Assembly (NCBI GenBank): GCA_023260315.1
Contig: JALQVQ010000033.1
Location: 1 to 6,537 of the forward strand
DNA length: 6,537 bases
DNA from: Burkholderiaceae bacterium
GTDB lineage: Bacteria > Pseudomonadota > Gammaproteobacteria > Burkholderiales > Burkholderiaceae_C
Direction: 5' to 3'
The position numbers and the translations under genes were made by a program. Shown one piece after another: positions 6,180 to 6,537 of the stretch (position 1 is its first letter; every line of letters begins with the position of its first letter). The notes beneath the pieces are model-generated. The model saw only the letters and a list, made by a program, of their open reading frames with translations. It ran no database searches and was not told the origin of the DNA.

Positions 6180-6269
6180 TCAATCGGTATTATCGGTGAA
6201 GCCAATGCTACCACCGCAAAAATCCACAACCAGATGGCCGAAAAAACACCCTATATTTCGGGGGCTTAA
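6180..6269 (+). pseudogene. 3' end of an unidentified gene, truncated; probably phage
   Basis: A 29-codon frame ends in TAA at 6267-6269, ten bases before the portal start codon, and is closed upstream by an in-frame TAA at 6177-6179. It contains no ATG, GTG or TTG except an ATG eleven codons from its end. Yet its composition is strikingly gene-like, with purine-first, pyrimidine-last codons throughout and an ordinary soluble peptide ending EKTPYISGA. The portal ribosome-binding site overlaps its stop codon, as is usual between consecutive phage structural genes. I read it as the tail of the gene that precedes portal (often the large terminase) cut off at about 6180. I cannot identify it from 29 residues, and a chance open frame is possible. 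Confidence 0.4.
6189..6219 (-). promoter_or_regulatory. Candidate folE promoter
   Basis: On the minus strand, GATAAT (plus-strand 6189-6194) matches the -10 consensus at five of six positions. TTGCGG (plus-strand 6214-6219) gives a half-match -35 at a long 19-bp spacing. Transcription would start near 6182, giving a leader of about 32 nt. The same bases look like coding DNA of a phage-type gene on the plus strand. If that junction is real, this would be a captured rather than native promoter. Confidence 0.25.
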
Positions 6270-6278
6270 AGGCGGGGA

Positions 6279-6537
6279 TTGTGGCTCAGTAACAAAATCG
6301 CCTCGGCGTTAGAAGGCGAAATCTCTGAAAAGCGCATCATTGCCCAGCGTTACTACGATGGCGAAGTTGACATTGGTCATGAGGACGGACGGTCTAAGGT
6401 TGTCGCAACCAAAGTGCGTGACACTGTCCGCACTGTTAAGCCGTCCATCATGCGCGTGTTCTTGTCGTCTACTCATGCCGTTGAGTTCATCCCGCATGGG
6501 CCAGAGGATGTGGCATCTGCTGAACAGGCAACGGCTT
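6279..6537 (+). CDS. Phage portal protein, P22/podovirus-like (N-terminal part, cut by window edge)
   Basis: The first 86 codons of a gene running off the right edge. The product has the N-terminal pattern I know from podovirus-type portal proteins. It begins with EGEISEKRIIAQRYYDGE (about residues 12-29), then DGRSKVVATKVRDTVRTVKP (35-54), then the helix SIMRVF (55-60), and FIPHGPEDVASAEQATA (70-86). Portals form the dodecameric ring at one capsid vertex through which DNA is packaged. No ATG is available near the start of homology. TTG at 6279 is the likely start, with AAAGG (6268-6272) six nt upstream, and the frame is closed at 6267 by TAA. A whole portal of this type would be several hundred residues. 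It is divergent from folE, with only 128 bp between the starts. Whether it is intact beyond the edge cannot be seen. Confidence 0.72.
   Translation, partial: MWLSNKIASALEGEISEKRIIAQRYYDGEVDIGHEDGRSKVVATKVRDTVRTVKPSIMRVFLSSTHAVEFIPHGPEDVASAEQATA

Noticed and set aside
6151..6183. Upstream TTG start for folE adding 11 residues
   Set aside because: The internal ATG at 6150 has a ribosome-binding site at good spacing, and the extra residues show no family similarity.
6183..6200. Nine-base near-tandem repeat (ATCGGT twice) upstream of folE as an iteron or att core
   Set aside because: Only two imperfect copies exist, and they are explained by similar codons in the frame 6180-6269.
6238..6261. 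CCGAAA / TTTCGG inverted repeat between folE and portal as a terminator
   Set aside because: The arms are 6 bp around a 12-nt loop with no T tract on either strand, and the bases lie in a coding-like frame.
6151..6311. Plus-strand frame of about 53 codons starting with ATG beside the folE start
   Set aside because: Its product is very basic and low in structure, it has no ribosome-binding site, and it runs out of frame into the portal gene. The start-less frame 6180-6269 has much better codon structure.

Overview
The window reads as a chromosomal segment of a betaproteobacterium, most likely Burkholderiales. The base composition is moderately GC-rich. The rhodanese–glutaredoxin pair diverging from gpmA–ctpA–moeB is an order I associate with that group, and the protein sequences have its flavour. 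This placement is by recognition, not by database search. No tRNA, rRNA, CRISPR array or insertion sequence is visible, and no gap between genes exceeds about 130 bases.

Left part (1-3638). Two genes run leftward: the N-terminal end of glutaredoxin 3 (grxC, cut by the window edge) and, 8 nt upstream of it, a membrane-anchored single-domain rhodanese of the YibN type. From a 93-bp divergent intergenic region, three genes run rightward as a probable operon. They are gpmA (2,3-bisphosphoglycerate-dependent phosphoglycerate mutase), ctpA (periplasmic S41 carboxy-terminal processing protease with a PDZ domain) and a MoeB/ThiF-type E1-like adenylyltransferase.

Middle part (3627-6150). Four tightly packed leftward genes probably form one transcription unit, in the order folE, BLUF photosensor, DUF429 protein, secreted SNase-like nuclease. 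folE and the BLUF gene are 3 nt apart, BLUF and DUF429 15 nt apart, and DUF429 and the nuclease overlap by 38 bp. The nuclease gene meets the E1-like gene tail to tail with a 12-bp overlap, so there is no intergenic terminator. The main functional curiosity is the tight coupling of a complete blue-light FAD sensor to the first enzyme of pterin/folate synthesis.

Right edge (about 6180-6537). The last 260 bases carry the start of a gene whose product resembles the N-terminus of phage (P22-like / podoviral) portal proteins. It is preceded by about 29 codons of a coding-like frame that ends just before the portal ribosome-binding site and has no start of its own. Phage structural DNA therefore seems to begin within about 30 bp of the folE start codon, with no integrase, att site or tRNA in view. 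This is a prophage or prophage-remnant boundary, a rearrangement, or an assembly chimera, and it is the most anomalous part of the window.
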